A DNA stretch of 13,316 nucleotides from CAWULT01 sp963923455. GTDB taxonomy: Bacteria; Acidobacteriota; Vicinamibacteria; Vicinamibacterales; UBA2999. This document shows positions 12,673-13,316 of the stretch, piece by piece. Under the pieces are notes generated by a model, which was given only the letters and a program-made list of their open reading frames with translations, did no database searches and was not told the DNA's origin. Position 1 is the stretch's first letter; the number at the start of each line of letters is the position of its first letter. The stretch lies in NCBI GenBank assembly GCA_963923455.1, contig CAWULT010000124.1:1-13316 (forward strand), read 5' to 3'. The position numbers were made by a program, and so were the translations under genes.

Positions 12673-13264
12673 AACGCCCGCCGCGCGTCGTCAGGTGATC
12701 GAGGTCCTGACGACGGAGCATCGGCTCTCGGTCCGTCGCGCGTGCCGCGTCGTCGGGCTGGCGCGGGCGGCGTGGTACCAGCCCCTGGTCGATCCAGCGG
12801 TGCGGGACGCGGCCGTGATGGATGTCTTGCAAGGCTTGGTGGCGGAGCACGCTCGCTGGGGCTTCTGGAAGTGCTACGACCGGATGCGCCTGGATGGTCA
12901 TCGGTGGAATCACAAGCGCGTGCATCGCGTGTACTGCGCGCTCCGGTTGAATCTCCCTCGGCGGGCCAAACGACGTGTGCCGCCGCGGTTTCGCCAGGTA
13001 CTCCGCGCCCCCACGCGGTTGAACGAGGTCTGGGCGATCGACTTCATGCACGACGCGCTGTATGGCGGCCGGCGGTTTCGCACGCTGAACGTGCTCGACG
13101 AAGGCAATCGGGAGGGCTTGGCGATTGAAGTGGGGACCTCGATTCCGGCGACGCGGGTGATCCGCGTGCTGAGCCAACTCATCGCCCTCTACGAGCGTCC
13201 CGAGCGACTGCGCCTCGACAACGGCCCCGAGCTGACGTCGCAGGCGCTCACCGAATGGTGCTGA
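12665..13264 (+). pseudogene. Truncated IS3-family transposase OrfB fragment
   Basis: Homology begins at KTVTPAARRQVIEVLTTEHR and runs 199 residues. It contains SVRRACRVVGLARAAWYQP, the core Asp in VWAIDFMHD and the second Asp in RLRLDNGPEL, then stops right after SQALTEWC, about 80-90 residues short. The catalytic Glu region is missing and no OrfA precedes it, so it is a non-functional internal fragment. It belongs to a different IS3 subgroup from the element at 11018-12231. A TGA follows TEWC directly, and the next bases have no transposase similarity. Confidence 0.85.
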
Positions 13265-13267
13265 CGT

Positions 13268-13299
13268 AGTCCCAGTATTTCAGGACGGCTGAAAAATGG
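13268..13299 (+). repeat. Imperfect direct repeat, right copy
   Basis: AGTCCCAGTATTTCAGGACG then GCTGAAAAATGG; partner of 12638-12672. It begins four bases after the transposase fragment's stop codon, at the point where OrfB similarity ends. Confidence 0.4.
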
Positions 13300-13316
13300 A
13301 GTAGGGTCGCTTCGCG

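Noticed and set aside
1..13316. tRNA, rRNA, CRISPR array or riboswitch
   Set aside because: No cloverleaf with a conserved T-loop, no rRNA segments, no regularly spaced repeats and no known riboswitch core were recognised; a covariance-model search was not possible.

Overview
The window is very GC-rich, with dense short-spaced operons, many signal peptides and Vicinamibacteria-like protein types. It most likely comes from a soil or sediment Acidobacteriota chromosome, probably class Vicinamibacteria; this is inferred from composition and gene style, not from a marker gene. About 11.0 kb is ordinary chromosomal DNA. The last 2.3 kb is a cluster of insertion-sequence (IS) DNA with a low-GC patch inside it.

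Layout. 1-375 (-): start of a secreted protein of unknown function that runs off the window. 441-2752 (-): two-gene operon, an LDHD-type D-lactate dehydrogenase followed by a lipoprotein alpha/beta hydrolase. 2782-3504 (+): DUF2461 protein. 3520-5328 (+): membrane-anchored MutS-like ATPase. 5384-6888 (+): an MDR-fold (medium-chain) quinone oxidoreductase with an export signal, overlapping a small c-type cytochrome gene; together they look like an extracytoplasmic redox pair. 7038-8931 (-): operon of a DoxX membrane protein, a secreted YVTN beta-propeller and a four-helix membrane protein. 9001-9960 (-): GNAT acetyltransferase. 10010-10883 (+): a YfiT/DinB-type metalloenzyme, then a lone bacterial microcompartment (BMC) shell protein.

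From 11018 an IS407-type IS3-family element of about 1214 bp (OrfA and OrfB in -1 register, DDE intact) sits in the C-terminal remnant of a minus-strand gene. It is followed by a second IS-like terminus, a small low-GC gene encoding only a LuxR-type helix-turn-helix (HTH), and a fragment of a different IS3-family OrfB cut off before its catalytic Glu. No matching 4-bp target duplication is visible around the IS407-type element, so this area has probably been rearranged.

Regulation. Several genes have a -10-like hexamer (TAGAAT, TAGGAT, GATAAT, CACAAT, TACAAG) ending only 6-9 nt before the start codon and no clear Shine-Dalgarno, which suggests leaderless transcripts. Genes with the hexamer further upstream (DoxX, BMC shell, IS OrfA) do have a Shine-Dalgarno sequence. 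No rRNA, tRNA or CRISPR array was seen.
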